Origin: JAVBKX01 sp031553835
GTDB lineage: Bacteria; Bacteroidota; Bacteroidia; Bacteroidales; Azobacteroidaceae
Direction: 5' to 3'
Assembly: GCA_031553835.1 (NCBI GenBank)
Contig: JAVBKX010000016.1
Coordinates: forward strand, 62,001-126,000
DNA: 64,000 nucleotides
Part shown: positions 45,509 to 54,780 of the stretch, one piece after another
Numbering within the stretch: position 1 is the stretch's first letter
Layout: each line of letters starts with the position of its first letter
Program-made: the position numbers and the translations under genes
Notes under the pieces: model-generated
Seen by the model: only the letters and a program-made list of their open reading frames with translations
Told to the model about the DNA's origin: nothing
The model's database searches: none

Positions 45509-47578
45509 ATGATAAAACCAGAATTAATTAATCCGAAAAGTATTGTAGTGGTTGGCGGATCTAATACGACTTCCAAACCGGGAGGAAATTGCGTCCGCAA
45601 TTTGATTAATGGAAAATTCGAAGGAAAACTATATGTAGTGAATCCGAAAGAAAAAGAGGTGCAGGGATTGAAATGTTATCCGCATGTTTCTAAAATTCCT
45701 CCAACGGATATGGCTGTTATTGCTGTTTCTGCTTCTTTGTGTCTTGAAACCGTGACAATTTTAGCGGAACAAAAAGGTGTAAAAGCGTTTATCATGTTCA
45801 CCGCTGGTTTTGGAGAAGAAACTCCGGAAGGCGGCGAATTAGAAAAGCAAATCGTACAGGTAATTAACAATGCCGGCGCAAGCCTGATCGGCCCCAATTG
45901 TATTGGCTTGTTGAACCGGTATCACCATAGCTTATTTACCCTCCCTATTCCCGAATTGGATCCGATGGGAATCGATATGATTTCCAGTTCGGGCGGAACA
46001 GCCCTTTATATCATCGAATCTTCCATGCGTATGGGATTACGATTCAATTCTGTATGGTCGGTTGGAAATGGCGCGCAAATATCGGTGGAAGATGTATTGG
46101 AATATATGGACAAGGGATTTAATCCGGAAACCGATTCCAAAATCAAATTTTTGTACGTTGAAAGCATCAAAGATCCCGACAAATTTTTAGAACATACTTC
46201 GTCTTTGATACAAAAAGGATGTCGTATTGCGGCCATAAAATCCGGAAGTTCAGAATCCGGAAGCCGTGCCGCTTCATCCCATACCGGAGCTATGGCCAAT
46301 CCTGATTTAGCTGTTGAAGCGTTGTTCAGGAAAGCGGGAATTGTGCGTTGTTTTAGCCGGGAGGAGTTAGTAAATGTGGGAGCGGTTTTTACATTGAAAG
46401 AATTAAAAGGGAAAAATATAGCAGTAGTGACTCATGCCGGCGGACCTGCTGTAATTTTAGCGGATGCTTTATCTAAAGGAGAACTAATCGTACCTAAATT
46501 ATCCGGCACTCCGGAGGCGGAAGAACTCAAAACAAAACTATTGCCGGGAGCGGCTGTCAGTAATCCGATCGATATTGTCGGAACAGCAACTCCTGAACAT
46601 TTAGCTATTGCGATTGATTATTGTGAAACCCGTTTTCAACAAATAGATGGAATGGCTGTAATTTTCGGTAGTCCCGGACTTACCCGTGTATATGATGCCT
46701 ATGATGTGTTGGATCAAAAAATGCGTACATGTTCCAAGCCGATTTTCCCGATTTTGCCTTCAATAAGTACCGCATGGGATGAAACCGATTTTTTCATCAA
46801 AAAAGGGCATGTTAATTTCAGTGATGAAGTAGGCTTAGCCAATGCGTTGGGCAAAATAATGAAGACGCCCCGTCCTTTAGCCAACAATCTGGCGCTGAAA
46901 GGCGTGGATATTCCCCAAATTCGCCGGATTATTGAGAATATTCCCCATGATGGATACATTGAACCTAAATATACCCAGGCGTTATTTCGCGCAGCCGGTA
47001 TTCCATTTGTAGAAGAAATGGTTTCAAGTGATTGGGAAACCATAGCCGAATTTGCCAACAAAGTACATTACCCTGTGGTGGCGAAATGCGTGGGGCCTGT
47101 TCATAAATCGGATATCGGAGGAGTAGTGTTGAATATCCGTTCCGAAGAACATTTACTTATAGAATATGACCGACTGATGGCTATTCCGGAAGTGACAGCT
47201 GTGATGGTACAGCCTATGTTGAAAGGCCAGGAATTATTTATCGGTTCAAAATACGAAGATCGCTTCGGACACATTGTCTTGTGCGGTTTGGGTGGCATCT
47301 TTGTGGAATTATTCAAAGATGTCGCTTCGGGATTAGCGCCTTTAGTCATGGAAGAAGCGCTGTCCATGATTCGCTCGTTACGCGGTTACAAAGTTTTCCA
47401 GGGCGCCCGTGGACAAAAAGGTATTGATGAACACGCTTTTGCAGAAATCATTGTACGCCTTTCCACCTTGTTGCGCTTTGCAACAGAAATCAAGGAAATG
47501 GATATTAATCCGCTGCTGGCGACAGACAACGGATTGATTGCCGTAGATGCCCGGATCAGAATAGAACGAAAGATGTGA
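45509..47578 (+). CDS. ADP-forming acetate/acyl-CoA ligase, fused alpha and beta subunits
   Basis: 689 residues. Domain order is CoA-binding Rossmann domain (NPKSIVVVGGSNTTSKPGGN), succinyl-CoA-synthetase-like domains with the phosphorylated His in ASSHTGAMA (His258), and a C-terminal ATP-grasp domain (YPVVAKCVGPVHKSDIGGVV; MDINPLLA near the end). Such enzymes convert acyl-CoA, ADP and phosphate to acid, ATP and CoA, an energy-saving step of fermentation. Acetate, propionate or branched-chain acids are possible substrates. The ATG at 45509 is chosen over a TTG directly after the macroglobulin stop. Confidence 0.93.
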   Translation: MIKPELINPKSIVVVGGSNTTSKPGGNCVRNLINGKFEGKLYVVNPKEKEVQGLKCYPHVSKIPPTDMAVIAVSASLCLETVTILAEQKGVKAFIMFTAGFGEETPEGGELEKQIVQVINNAGASLIGPNCIGLLNRYHHSLFTLPIPELDPMGIDMISSSGGTALYIIESSMRMGLRFNSVWSVGNGAQISVEDVLEYMDKGFNPETDSKIKFLYVESIKDPDKFLEHTSSLIQKGCRIAAIKSGSSESGSRAASSHTGAMANPDLAVEALFRKAGIVRCFSREELVNVGAVFTLKELKGKNIAVVTHAGGPAVILADALSKGELIVPKLSGTPEAEELKTKLLPGAAVSNPIDIVGTATPEHLAIAIDYCETRFQQIDGMAVIFGSPGLTRVYDAYDVLDQKMRTCSKPIFPILPSISTAWDETDFFIKKGHVNFSDEVGLANALGKIMKTPRPLANNLALKGVDIPQIRRIIENIPHDGYIEPKYTQALFRAAGIPFVEEMVSSDWETIAEFANKVHYPVVAKCVGPVHKSDIGGVVLNIRSEEHLLIEYDRLMAIPEVTAVMVQPMLKGQELFIGSKYEDRFGHIVLCGLGGIFVELFKDVASGLAPLVMEEALSMIRSLRGYKVFQGARGQKGIDEHAFAEIIVRLSTLLRFATEIKEMDINPLLATDNGLIAVDARIRIERKM

Positions 47579-47970
47579 CTTTGTAATCAATTAGTTACAA
47601 AAAAAAGTTTCTTTACTTGTAACTGATTTTATTAAATAACTGATTTTCCTTAGGGAAGTTTCGATTTGGCAACAAGATCGGTTCTTCCCTCTTTTCTTCA
47701 TTTTCCCCCCTTTCATACAGCCTGTGTTGGCGGTTTAAACACGAAGGCACAAAGACACAAAGTTTTAATACAATGTCCTTGAGTTAAGAATTGTCGTATA
47801 GCGACATTGGCTTAACAACCAATGTTTTTTGTATTTCAATTCATCATCTTAACTAAACGATATTGAAGTTTAAATACAATGTCCTTTCGTAAGTATGCAA
47901 TGAGCTTATTTTTTTCTTGTCGTAGAAGTCAAAATTTGCGATTTGACGACAATTAATTGTTCGTTAACAT
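47579..47970. other. Long non-coding leader region with inverted repeats
   Basis: This gap between the CoA ligase and the fecR promoter has no credible gene. It holds a weak hairpin after the ligase (AGTTACAA 47593-47600 with TTGTAACT 47617-47624), a half copy of the CACGAAG/CACAAAG repeat (47737-47766), a 14-bp direct repeat AATACAATGTCCTT (47767-47780 and 47873-47886), a nested dyad GTTAAG..TGTCG..CGACA..CTTAAC (47783-47816), and a second dyad TTGTCG..GTCAAA..TTTGAC..CGACAA (47917-47952). Both dyads share the TTGTCG core. Confidence 0.6.
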
Positions 47971-48015
47971 TATTTAACTAATCAAATGGGGTCAAAATTC
48001 AATTTTCTGCGTCTC
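47971..48015 (+). promoter_or_regulatory. Predicted ECF sigma factor promoter for fecR-susCD
   Basis: The element contains GGGGTCAAAA (47988-47997) and TGCGTCTC (48008-48015). Taking GGGGTC as -35 and CGTC as -10, the spacer is 16 bp, as in ECF-type promoters. Forty of its 45 bases recur upstream of the GH31 gene on the other strand (59442-59486). Transcription would start near 48020, giving a leader of about 15 nt before the fecR ATG at 48036. Confidence 0.75.
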
Positions 48016-48035
48016 GTTATTAATATCGAAAAACA

Positions 48036-49256
48036 ATGAGTAAATCTAACAAGTATCTTTCTGAAAAAGTAAAACAATTGCTCCTGGATCCTCAATTTCT
48101 GATGTGGTGTTATGCTCCTACTGAAGATTTAGAGTTGCGGTGGCAAAGCTGGATAAAGCAGCATCCTGAACAAGAACAGGATTTACTGGCTGCCAGGGCA
48201 ATTTTAAGCTCTGTAAAATTCAATAACATTTCCTTACCTGATGAAGAATCAAAAGAATTGTTTAGTAGAATAGAGTACAACGTCAGTCATCTGCATAAAA
48301 AGCAGTTGTACCAAAAAATTTTGTACCGGGTTGCTGCTGCTTGCATTGCTCTACTGTTGGTGGCCGGAACTTTTCTCTACAATTATAATAATAACCGTAA
48401 TATAAACCAATGGGAAACGCTTTTTGCTACTGATATTTTCTCAGATATAGACTCTACTCAAACAGAAATAGAACTGACACTTGCAGATCGCAATAAAATT
48501 GTGATGGTCAACAACACACAAATTAAATTCAACGCAACCGGCGATTGGGAAATAGATAAGCCGGAGATCAAAATTGTTCCGGAAATCGCTTTTGATCAGG
48601 ATGTCAGTGTAGCTATGAATACCCTGAAAGTACCCAGAGGGCGCAGGTCGTTTATCACATTGTCCGATGGAACCAATGTTTGGGTCAATTCGGAAACTAT
48701 TTTGCACTTTCCTGATCGTTTTGACAAAGATAATCGGACGATCTATGCTGATGGAGAAATTTATTTAGAGGTAACCAAAGATGCTTCCAGGCCTTTCCAT
48801 GTAAAAACGTCAGAGATGGATGTTCAGGTATTGGGTACCGCTTTCAATGTAACTACGTATGCAGATGAACCTTGTCAATCAGTGGTCTTAGCTCAGGGAC
48901 GTATTTCCGTAACCACGGCGGATGGAGTGCAGCAACAGATGAAGCCCAATGAACGATTGATGTTGAAAAATGATAACCTGGAAATCTCGCAGGTGGATGT
49001 TCTCAATTACATTGCCTGGAAAGATGGACTGTTTTTGTTTGATAACCAAAACATTGCCTATGTCGCCAGGCATTTGTCCCGCTATTACCGGATCAATATT
49101 GTATGTACTCCAGATATCGAAAATTACACTTGCTCAGGCACTTTAGTCTTATTCGACGATTATACAAAAGTATTACATACCTTAAAGGAAAGTCTTCCTA
49201 TAGCCTACGAAATAAATCAAAATACAATTAAACTGAGTACTAACTTTAAAAAATGA
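48036..49256 (+). CDS. FecR family anti-sigma factor
   Basis: 406 residues. The N-terminal cytoplasmic part (about residues 1-88) should bind the sigma factor. One membrane segment follows (about 90-112, VAAACIALLLVAGTFLY), then the periplasmic FecR domain (about 190-290: LKVPRGRRSFITLSDGTNVWVNSET, then YADGEIYLEVTKDASRPFHVKT in parts) and a C-terminal DUF4974/STN-like domain (about 330-400). It holds the ECF sigma factor inactive until the partner transporter signals substrate binding. The sigma gene is not adjacent but lies beyond susCD on the opposite strand. The gene has the predicted ECF promoter upstream. Confidence 0.95.
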   Translation: MSKSNKYLSEKVKQLLLDPQFLMWCYAPTEDLELRWQSWIKQHPEQEQDLLAARAILSSVKFNNISLPDEESKELFSRIEYNVSHLHKKQLYQKILYRVAAACIALLLVAGTFLYNYNNNRNINQWETLFATDIFSDIDSTQTEIELTLADRNKIVMVNNTQIKFNATGDWEIDKPEIKIVPEIAFDQDVSVAMNTLKVPRGRRSFITLSDGTNVWVNSETILHFPDRFDKDNRTIYADGEIYLEVTKDASRPFHVKTSEMDVQVLGTAFNVTTYADEPCQSVVLAQGRISVTTADGVQQQMKPNERLMLKNDNLEISQVDVLNYIAWKDGLFLFDNQNIAYVARHLSRYYRINIVCTPDIENYTCSGTLVLFDDYTKVLHTLKESLPIAYEINQNTIKLSTNFKK

Positions 49257-49295
49257 TGCCCATGGAATGATCCTGTAATTTAATACTAAAAAATC

Positions 49296-49320
49296 GGAGG
49301 TGTAAATAAAGAAAGCCTCC
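49296..49320 (+). other. Small hairpin between fecR and susC
   Basis: GGAGG (49296-49300) pairs with CCTCC (49316-49320) in the 110-bp gap. It may adjust relative expression of anti-sigma factor and transporter. It is too weak for a confident terminator. Confidence 0.3.
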
Positions 49321-49366
49321 ATGAGAAGAGAGTAATTTTTAGAAAAAACCTTTTAATGTACAAAAA

Positions 49367-52300
49367 ATGTGGTATAAAAGTATCAATTTTCATCATGTAT
49401 TTCAAACATCGTGTGCCATTGTATTGTTGCTGATAGCAAACATTTGTTTTGCATCTCCGGCATTGTCCAATACAAAACCGGCGCGTGTATCCCTCGAGTT
49501 ATCTCAAGTTTCACTTCGTGATGTTTTCCGTTCATTGGAAAAAGAGAGCGACTATGTGTTCTTTTATTCAGATGAAGTGAAGTCTGAGTTAAATCAGGTT
49601 GTGAATGCCAGATTTTCATCCGAAACAGTAGAACAAGTGTTGGCATCTGTCCTGAAAAATACCAACTTAACCTATAAGTTGAATGACAGGCAGGTGATTA
49701 TAAGCCGTAAAGCAGAAGAAACGGCACAAGTGAAAAAAAATATCTTAGTGAATGGAACGGTATTGGATGCTCAACACGGCGAATTGCCCGGTGTGAGCGT
49801 TACAATAAAAGATTCTAATGTCGGAACAACGACAGATATAGACGGACACTTTTCAATAGAGGTGCCGGACGAACGTGCTGTATTGTTATTCAGATACACA
49901 GGATACGAATCTCAGGAGATTAAGGTTGGAAAACAAATCAATATTAATGTGAACATGAAAGAAAACTCTACCGGCTTGAATGAAGTTGTGGTAGTAGGTT
50001 ATGGTTCACAAAGAAGAGTTTCTGTGGTGGGGGCTATTACTACCATTGAACCGAAACGGTTGCAGGAAAGTCCGACCCGCGCCTTGAGTAATAACCTGGC
50101 GGGACAATTGGCCGGTATTATTGCCGTACAACGTACAGGTGAACCGGGAGTCGATGGTTCTAATTTCTGGATCCGGGGTATTTCTTCGTTTCAAAATGCG
50201 GGACGTGATCCGTTGGTTTTGGTAGATGGCATCGAACGCACATTGGATGATATGGATCCTGCTGAAATTGAGTCTTTTTCCGTGTTGAAAGATGCTTCTG
50301 CCAGCGCTGTATATGGCGTACGTGGCGCCAATGGAGTTATCCTGATTACAACTAAACGGGGTCACATGGGAAAACCTGCTGTCAATGTTCATTATGAACA
50401 AAGTTTTACGCAACCGGTGAAGTTGCCGAAATATATTGGGTCTGCAGATTACCTGACTTTATTAGATGAATTAATAATTGATGACAAAGGTGATCCTCTG
50501 TACACACAAGACGTATTGGATCAATATAGAAATGGAACAGACTTGGACTTGTACCCAAGTGTTAACTGGTTGGATGCCGTGACTAAAGATCATGCTTCCA
50601 ATCAACGGGTGAATCTGACAGTCAATGGAGGAAGCGAGTTTTTGCGCTATGCATTTGTGGCCTCTTATTATGGAGAACAAGGTATTTTTGAACGGGATAA
50701 AAGCCAAACCTGGAATTCCGGAACTGGTCTTAAAAAATACAATATGCGCTCGAATGTGGATTTTAACATTACCAAATTAACGGTTGCCCGGATCAATATC
50801 GGCGGTTATCTGCAAGATACCAATGGCATGGCGGTTAGTTCGGATGATATATTCAACCGGGCTTTCGAAACTACTCCATTTGCGCATCCGGCTATCTATT
50901 CTTCCGGAGAATTGCCACGGGTGAAGGGTCGTGACAATCCATGGGCGTTGGCTACCCAGCATGGATTTACCACTTATTCTTCCAGCAAAGTCGAATCTTT
51001 GTTTTCGTTGGAACAGGATTTGAAGTTTATGTTACCCGGATTGAAAATCAAAGGGATTTTCTCATTCGATCGTTGGTCAAAATCAGGTATTAAGCGTTCA
51101 AAAGATCCACAATACTATAATCCGGTTACAACACGAGATGACGATGGTAACCTGAATTTAATATATGAAAATAATGGACAGGAATTTTTGGGAACTGAGA
51201 AAAAAATGGAATGGGGAAACAGCGCCACCTATTTTGAGGCGAATTTAAACTACTCCCGCGACTTTGGCCAGCACCATGTGGAAGGAATGTTTTTATACAA
51301 TCAAAGAGATTATCAAAATGGTGATGCACAACCTTTCCGCAGGCAGGGAATTGCAGGTCGCGCTTCTTATATGTTCGATAATCGCTATATTGCAGAGCTT
51401 AACTTTGGCTACAATGGTTCTGAAAATTTTGCACCCGGGTATCGCTATGGATTTTTTCCTTCGGTTGCTGTCGGGTATTTGCTTTCAGAAGCAGAATTTA
51501 TGCAACCTTACCGGCATCTTTTCTCAAAAGTTAAATTCAGGGGATCCTGGGGGAAAACAGGGAATGATCAATTTGCTGGAAGTCGTTTTGCTTATATCAC
51601 AGAAATTAAAGAAGAAGGTAGTTATAAATGGGGTGTCAACAACGATTACAATCGTTCGGGACGTTTAGAAGGAAAATTTGGCATACCCGATTTGACATGG
51701 GAAACCGTAGAGAAAGTGAATGTGGGTATGGAAATTGGGCTGTGGCAAGCATTGGATTTTCAGTTTGACGTATTTAAAGACTACCGGAGTAAAATTTTTA
51801 TGCAGCGTAATACTATTCCTACGGCTGCCGGTTTTACGGAAGCGCCATGGGCTAATTTTGGCAAAGTATCCAATCAGGGATTTGATATGTCGCTGACTTT
51901 CAATAAACAATTCAATAGAGACTGGGCTGCCGGTTTTCATGGATCCTTTACTTATGCTAAAAATAAGATTGAAGAAAAGGATGAGGCTCCGGGTGTATTG
52001 GGAACTAATCGCTCTGTTACCGGTTTACCGGTTAATCAATTATTCGGTCTGATTGCCGAACGTTTGTTTACGGAAGATGATTTTGAAGATGTAGAAAACG
52101 GTAAGTTGAAAGAAGGTATTCCTTCTCAGGCATTTACCCAAGTGCGTCCGGGAGACATCAAATATAAAGATATGGATGGCGATAATGTTATCACAACGAT
52201 GGACATTGCCCCTGTAGGCGGTACTTATGATCCCCAAATAGTATATGGTTTTGGAGCGAGCGCTTCCTATAAAAATATGGATTTGAATCTGTTTTTCCAG

Positions 52301-52717
52301 GGAAATGCCAATACCTGGCGGTTTATAGGAGGATCTTATTTTTTACCGGGTAGCACCATGGGGACTATGGGTAACATATTGGATAACTACAATGATCGAT
52401 GGACTCCGGAAAATCCCCGGCAGGATGTTTTTTATCCACGTTTGAAGTATGGCCCGAATGAAAATAATACGCAAAATTCTACCTGGTGGTTGCGCAATAT
52501 GAGTATGCTGCGTATGAGAGATATCGAGGTTGGCTACCGGTTTCCGAAACAATGGGTCGGCAAAATCGGATTAACTTCTGCCCGTCTCTATATGAAAGGA
52601 TCTAACTTGTTGACTTTCTCCGATTTTAAGTTGTGGGATCCCGAGGTAGATACCCCCAATGGAGCGAAGTATCCGATTATGAAAGCGTTTTCTTTTGGGT
52701 TTGATGTTAACTTCTAA
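49367..52717 (+). CDS. SusC-family TonB-dependent transporter with STN signalling domain
   Basis: 1116 residues. After the signal peptide comes an STN (secretin/TonB short N-terminal) domain (about residues 42-112: VSLELSQVSLRDVFRSLEKE). A CarboxypepD_reg-like domain follows (about 125-210), then plug motifs (NEVVVVGYGSQRRVSVVGAI, FSVLKDASASAVYGVRGANG) and the barrel. The STN domain contacts the periplasmic FecR domain, so this protein both imports oligosaccharides and reports them to the ECF switch. It lies 110 bp after fecR and 32 bp before susD. Confidence 0.97.
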   Translation: MWYKSINFHHVFQTSCAIVLLLIANICFASPALSNTKPARVSLELSQVSLRDVFRSLEKESDYVFFYSDEVKSELNQVVNARFSSETVEQVLASVLKNTNLTYKLNDRQVIISRKAEETAQVKKNILVNGTVLDAQHGELPGVSVTIKDSNVGTTTDIDGHFSIEVPDERAVLLFRYTGYESQEIKVGKQININVNMKENSTGLNEVVVVGYGSQRRVSVVGAITTIEPKRLQESPTRALSNNLAGQLAGIIAVQRTGEPGVDGSNFWIRGISSFQNAGRDPLVLVDGIERTLDDMDPAEIESFSVLKDASASAVYGVRGANGVILITTKRGHMGKPAVNVHYEQSFTQPVKLPKYIGSADYLTLLDELIIDDKGDPLYTQDVLDQYRNGTDLDLYPSVNWLDAVTKDHASNQRVNLTVNGGSEFLRYAFVASYYGEQGIFERDKSQTWNSGTGLKKYNMRSNVDFNITKLTVARINIGGYLQDTNGMAVSSDDIFNRAFETTPFAHPAIYSSGELPRVKGRDNPWALATQHGFTTYSSSKVESLFSLEQDLKFMLPGLKIKGIFSFDRWSKSGIKRSKDPQYYNPVTTRDDDGNLNLIYENNGQEFLGTEKKMEWGNSATYFEANLNYSRDFGQHHVEGMFLYNQRDYQNGDAQPFRRQGIAGRASYMFDNRYIAELNFGYNGSENFAPGYRYGFFPSVAVGYLLSEAEFMQPYRHLFSKVKFRGSWGKTGNDQFAGSRFAYITEIKEEGSYKWGVNNDYNRSGRLEGKFGIPDLTWETVEKVNVGMEIGLWQALDFQFDVFKDYRSKIFMQRNTIPTAAGFTEAPWANFGKVSNQGFDMSLTFNKQFNRDWAAGFHGSFTYAKNKIEEKDEAPGVLGTNRSVTGLPVNQLFGLIAERLFTEDDFEDVENGKLKEGIPSQAFTQVRPGDIKYKDMDGDNVITTMDIAPVGGTYDPQIVYGFGASASYKNMDLNLFFQGNANTWRFIGGSYFLPGSTMGTMGNILDNYNDRWTPENPRQDVFYPRLKYGPNENNTQNSTWWLRNMSMLRMRDIEVGYRFPKQWVGKIGLTSARLYMKGSNLLTFSDFKLWDPEVDTPNGAKYPIMKAFSFGFDVNF

Positions 52718-52749
52718 TGGTTATATAAATTTTATAAACAGACAGTAAT

Positions 52750-54684
52750 ATGAGATTATTAAAATATATAGGATTATCCGCCTTGTGTCTTCTGACCTTC
52801 GGTGGCTGTGCTGACTTTTTGGATAATGCTCCGGATGATAGACTTACCTTGGAGATGGTGTTTAATGATAGAACGCGTACGGAGGATTGGTTAGCGAATA
52901 TTTATACTGGAATCCCTGACCCTTATATGCCCATGGTCAAAGATATCGGATATGAAACGGCAGGAGACGATATTACTCCATCTCAGCGCTGGATACAATG
53001 GTGGGGAGGGTCACTTTTAAATTATCGCATTGGCAACTGGTTTACTAATTCGGGTTGGAATGCCAGCTTTTGGAATAAATTGCCGCAAAAAATTCGTGAT
53101 GCTTATATCTTGCTTCATAATGTTCATCCAAATCCACAACAAGGTGTAAAAGAAGAAGATGTAGAGACCATGAAAAATGAATGCCGTTTCCTGATCGCTT
53201 ACTATTATTGGATACTTACGGAAGCGTATGGCTCGGTGCCTTATTATCCTGATATGGTCGATCCCAATGCGCCTCAAAGTGAATTAATGATAGGCCAGCG
53301 CTCGTTTGATGAAACAGTAGCCTGGATTGATGAACAATTATTGGATTTATCCACGAAATTACCTGCTGAATGGAACGATGCTCTTTTTGGACGTGCTACT
53401 TCCATTGCTTGTTTGGCTGTCCGTGCGCGCGTGTTGATGTTTGCGGCCAGTCCCTTAGTCAATGGAAACCAAATGTACAAAGACATCAAAAATTATGACG
53501 GAAAAGAACGTTTCAATTCGACTTATGATCCTGCTAAATGGGCTAAGGCTACCCAGGCATGTAAGGACTTGATAGATGCCGCTCATGCAGAAGGCCATGC
53601 ATTATATAAGGAATATAACCAGGATGGATCGATCGACCCGTTTTTATCATGCGCCAATGTGTTTCTCAGGAAAACATCGGAAGGTAATAAAGAAATTCTC
53701 TTCGCCCGCCCGGACTGTGATTTCAAAGAATACGAGGGCCATGCAAGTCCACACGGTTGTGGTGGTAATGGAGGGTTAGGAGTAACTCAAAGTTTGGTGG
53801 ATGCATTTTTTATGAAAAACGGATTATCACCTATTTTAGGATATCATGAAGATGGTAGTCCGATTATCAACGAAGCTTCCGGCTATATTGAAACCGGATT
53901 TTCTACGGAACCCGAAATCCGCAATACCAAATGGGATATTTGCCGGAAATCTCCAGGTGTAAAACCCGGGCAGATTACCCTGAAAAATACCTATAATATG
54001 TATAGTAACCGGGAGCCGCGTTTTTACTTAACCGTGATATACAATGGACAATGGTACTGGTCGGAAAGCCGGGTAACTAAATTTATGCATAATGAACCGG
54101 ATGGCGGGCCTACACATGATGCTCCTCAAAACGGATATTTATTAAGAAAGAGAATTTCTTTGGAATCTATGCCTAGAAATGGAGACACTCGTCCATACCG
54201 TCCGGGTATTCTTTTCCGGTTGGCTGAGGCATACCTGAACTATGCAGAAGCATTAAATGAATCCAATCCGGGCAATGCGGATATTTTGAAATATGTGAAC
54301 CTGATCCGTGAACGTGCCGGTATTCCGCAATACGGAAACGGAGTTGATTCAAACGGATTTGATATGATCCCTGCTCCTGCTTCACAGGCGGATGTACGTG
54401 AGTTGATTCGTAAGGAACGCCGGGTGGAATTGTGCTGCGAAGGTCTCCGTTTCAATGATATTCGTCGTTGGATGTTGGGTGAAAAGCTCTTAAATGGAGA
54501 TGATTATGGTATGAATTTCAGCGGCTCGGTCTATTCGGATAATCCGACGGATACGAAGTCGTTTTTCAAACGGAGTGTTTATCTAAAACGTGTCTTTACT
54601 AAAAAACAGTATTGGTTCCCAATTTACCAGGATGAAATAGATAAAGACCCGACCTTGGTTCAAGCGCCTTTCTGGTTAGAATAA
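52750..54684 (+). CDS. SusD/RagB family glycan-binding lipoprotein (second locus)
   Basis: 644 residues with lipobox TFGGC (Cys20) followed by ADFLDNAPDDRLTLE. SusD features include FLIAYYYWILTEAYGSVPYYP, LAVRARVLMFAASPLVNG, FRLAEAYLNYAEALNE and the closing block LIRKERRVELCCEGLRFNDIRRW (quoted in part elsewhere) with PIYQDEIDKDP. It pairs with the STN-type SusC. It is followed by a strong bidirectional terminator shared with the convergent sigma gene. Confidence 0.96.
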   Translation: MRLLKYIGLSALCLLTFGGCADFLDNAPDDRLTLEMVFNDRTRTEDWLANIYTGIPDPYMPMVKDIGYETAGDDITPSQRWIQWWGGSLLNYRIGNWFTNSGWNASFWNKLPQKIRDAYILLHNVHPNPQQGVKEEDVETMKNECRFLIAYYYWILTEAYGSVPYYPDMVDPNAPQSELMIGQRSFDETVAWIDEQLLDLSTKLPAEWNDALFGRATSIACLAVRARVLMFAASPLVNGNQMYKDIKNYDGKERFNSTYDPAKWAKATQACKDLIDAAHAEGHALYKEYNQDGSIDPFLSCANVFLRKTSEGNKEILFARPDCDFKEYEGHASPHGCGGNGGLGVTQSLVDAFFMKNGLSPILGYHEDGSPIINEASGYIETGFSTEPEIRNTKWDICRKSPGVKPGQITLKNTYNMYSNREPRFYLTVIYNGQWYWSESRVTKFMHNEPDGGPTHDAPQNGYLLRKRISLESMPRNGDTRPYRPGILFRLAEAYLNYAEALNESNPGNADILKYVNLIRERAGIPQYGNGVDSNGFDMIPAPASQADVRELIRKERRVELCCEGLRFNDIRRWMLGEKLLNGDDYGMNFSGSVYSDNPTDTKSFFKRSVYLKRVFTKKQYWFPIYQDEIDKDPTLVQAPFWLE

Positions 54685-54730
54685 TAAATGGCATTAGGCT
54701 GGTAAATAATTAATTTTAGGTGTATCAATG

Positions 54731-54774
54731 AAACCGGAAGAACAGGGATGATTATCCCGTCTTCCGGTTTTTTT
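54731..54774. terminator. Bidirectional rho-independent terminator between susD and ECF sigma gene
   Basis: AAACCGGAAGA (54731-54741) pairs perfectly with TCTTCCGGTTT (54760-54770), with a further GGGAT/ATCCC stem inside and T-runs on the outer side (A-rich on the other). It sits between two convergent stop codons. Confidence 0.9.
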
Positions 54775-54780
54775 ACGTGT

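Noticed and set aside
54731..54774. Operator for the ECF sigma gene
   Set aside because: The dyad lies between two convergent stop codons and has flanking T-runs, so it is a terminator, not an operator.
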